Source: TC-15 sp034437275 (GTDB taxonomy: Bacteria > Chloroflexota > Anaerolineae > Aggregatilineales > Aggregatilineaceae). Taken from it: 5,029 bases of DNA. Below, in pieces: positions 4,824 through 5,029 of the stretch. A model generated the notes under the pieces. That model saw only the letters and a program-made list of their open reading frames with translations, was not told the origin of the DNA and searched no databases. The stretch lies in NCBI GenBank assembly GCA_034437275.1, contig DAOTUD010000086.1, positions 1 to 5,029 on the forward strand, read 5' to 3'. The position numbers were made by a program, and so were the translations under genes. Position 1 is the stretch's first letter. Every line of letters starts with the position of its first letter.

Positions 4824-4929
4824 GCATAAACACACGTTCGAGCTTCCGGTTTCTCCCTCAACGGCGACTGATCTGCGCAATCCCGACAAAGCACAATTGA
4901 AGGAGGCGTTGTTGAATGAATACGCCTGA
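4824..4929 (+). pseudogene. Fragment of an unrecognised reading frame cut by the IS5-family end
   Basis: After the recombinase stop, one frame reads RHKHTFELPVSPSTATDLRN and continues PDKAQLKEA up to base 4904, then enters the IS terminal repeat and stops at TGA 4927-4929. The stretch before 4905 has protein-like composition and codon use, but it has no start of its own outside the recombinase. It would be the interior of a gene whose beginning was lost at the recombinase or att junction and whose end was displaced by the insertion sequence. No family is recognised, and it may be chance. Confidence 0.25.
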
Positions 4930-5029
4930 GTTACACTGTGAGCATGGCACAGAAAAAATGAGACACGAAAATGACAAAACGGGCTAAGAAGGACGCACAG
5001 AAAACAACCTATCGCGTGCGTAATTGGGC
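4905..5029 (+). mobile_element. Left end of an IS5-family, IS903-like insertion sequence (partial)
   Basis: GGCGTTGTTGAATGAATA (4905-4922) matches the IS903 terminal inverted repeat GGCTTTGTTGAATAAATC at 15 of 18 positions. A transposase-like start follows 66 bases inside it, the spacing expected for this group. The right end and the 9-bp target duplication typical of IS903 are outside the window. If insertion occurred exactly here, the left copy of the duplication would be ATTGAAGGA (4896-4904). A 23-codon frame inside the end (4916-4987) has a good upstream AAGGAGG but begins within the terminal repeat, so it is probably not a gene. Confidence 0.7.
4971..5029 (+). CDS. IS5-family (IS903-type) transposase, N-terminus only (runs off right edge)
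   Basis: Nineteen complete codons are visible: MTKRAKKDAQKTTYRVRNW, plus two bases. A basic start followed by Y-R/K-V/I-R/K-N-W is how IS5-family transposases of the IS903 group begin. The family is a DDE transposase that cuts and pastes the element, and its catalytic residues lie beyond the window. The start is fixed by an in-frame TGA at 4959-4961, leaving ATG 4971 as the only option. The site in front (GAGACACGAAA) is a weak ribosome binding site, as is common for transposases. Intactness cannot be judged. Confidence 0.75.
   Translation, partial: MTKRAKKDAQKTTYRVRNW

Noticed and set aside
4771..4842. GTTCGAG repeated at 4771-4777 and 4836-4842, resembling tRNA T-loops
   Set aside because: Seven-base repeats are expected by chance at this scale, and neither copy is flanked by pairing T-stem or acceptor sequences, so no tRNA gene is supported.
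4916..4987. 23-codon ORF with a strong AAGGAGG upstream
   Set aside because: It begins within the IS903-like terminal repeat and ends inside the transposase start. The good ribosome binding site appears to belong partly to flanking DNA, and no function is suggested.
1..5029. CRISPR array, toxin-antitoxin pair or multi-gene defence system
   Set aside because: There are no regularly spaced repeats, no recognisable antitoxin or nuclease motifs, and no conserved gene set beyond the recombinase and insertion sequences.

Overview
The window looks like accessory DNA from a bacterium with about 50% GC. No taxonomic marker gene is present. The WD40-like (PD40) repeat protein with recurring D/N-G-T/S-N-P-x-N-L-T blades and the long serine recombinase would both be at home in Chloroflexota, but this attribution is an inference from style only.

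Layout. Bases 1-110 are the left end of an IS3-family insertion sequence whose orfA reads leftward out of the window. It abuts the surviving 3' part (about 112-321) of a gene whose 5' part is missing. After a leader with a perfect 10-bp inverted repeat (342-382) comes an intact gene for an exported seven-repeat beta-propeller protein (409-1557). Bases 1558-2265 hold no convincing intact gene: a possible terminator (1592-1620), a stop-interrupted coiled-coil-like reading frame (1741-1977), a 34-codon ORF (2042-2146), and an 11-bp inverted repeat around that ORF's stop. On the minus strand, 2266-2670 encodes a hotdog-fold thioesterase of the fluoroacetyl-CoA thioesterase (FlK)-like family. Its residues match the FlK catalytic set, but the FlK lid is not recognisable. 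Its leader can pair with its own ribosome binding site.

The rightward half starts with a possible small ORF (2909-3199). This overlaps the start of a 564-residue large serine recombinase (3129-4823) with the usual N-terminal catalytic and recombinase domains but a degenerate zinc ribbon. The last codons of the recombinase contain a 15-bp block that resembles the antisense of a tRNA 3' end, which suggests an attachment-site remnant. Just downstream, an IS903-like terminal inverted repeat (4905-4922) opens an IS5-family element. Its transposase starts at 4971 and runs off the right edge. The element appears to cut into the end of another reading frame.

How the parts fit. I see no operon tying the beta-propeller, thioesterase and recombinase together. 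The most economical reading is a mobile-element landing zone: two different insertion sequences, a site-specific recombinase and several decayed genes around two intact cargo or host genes. I do not see strong evidence for a new defence or other multi-gene system. The best leads are the recombinase with its tRNA-like tail and the leader structures.
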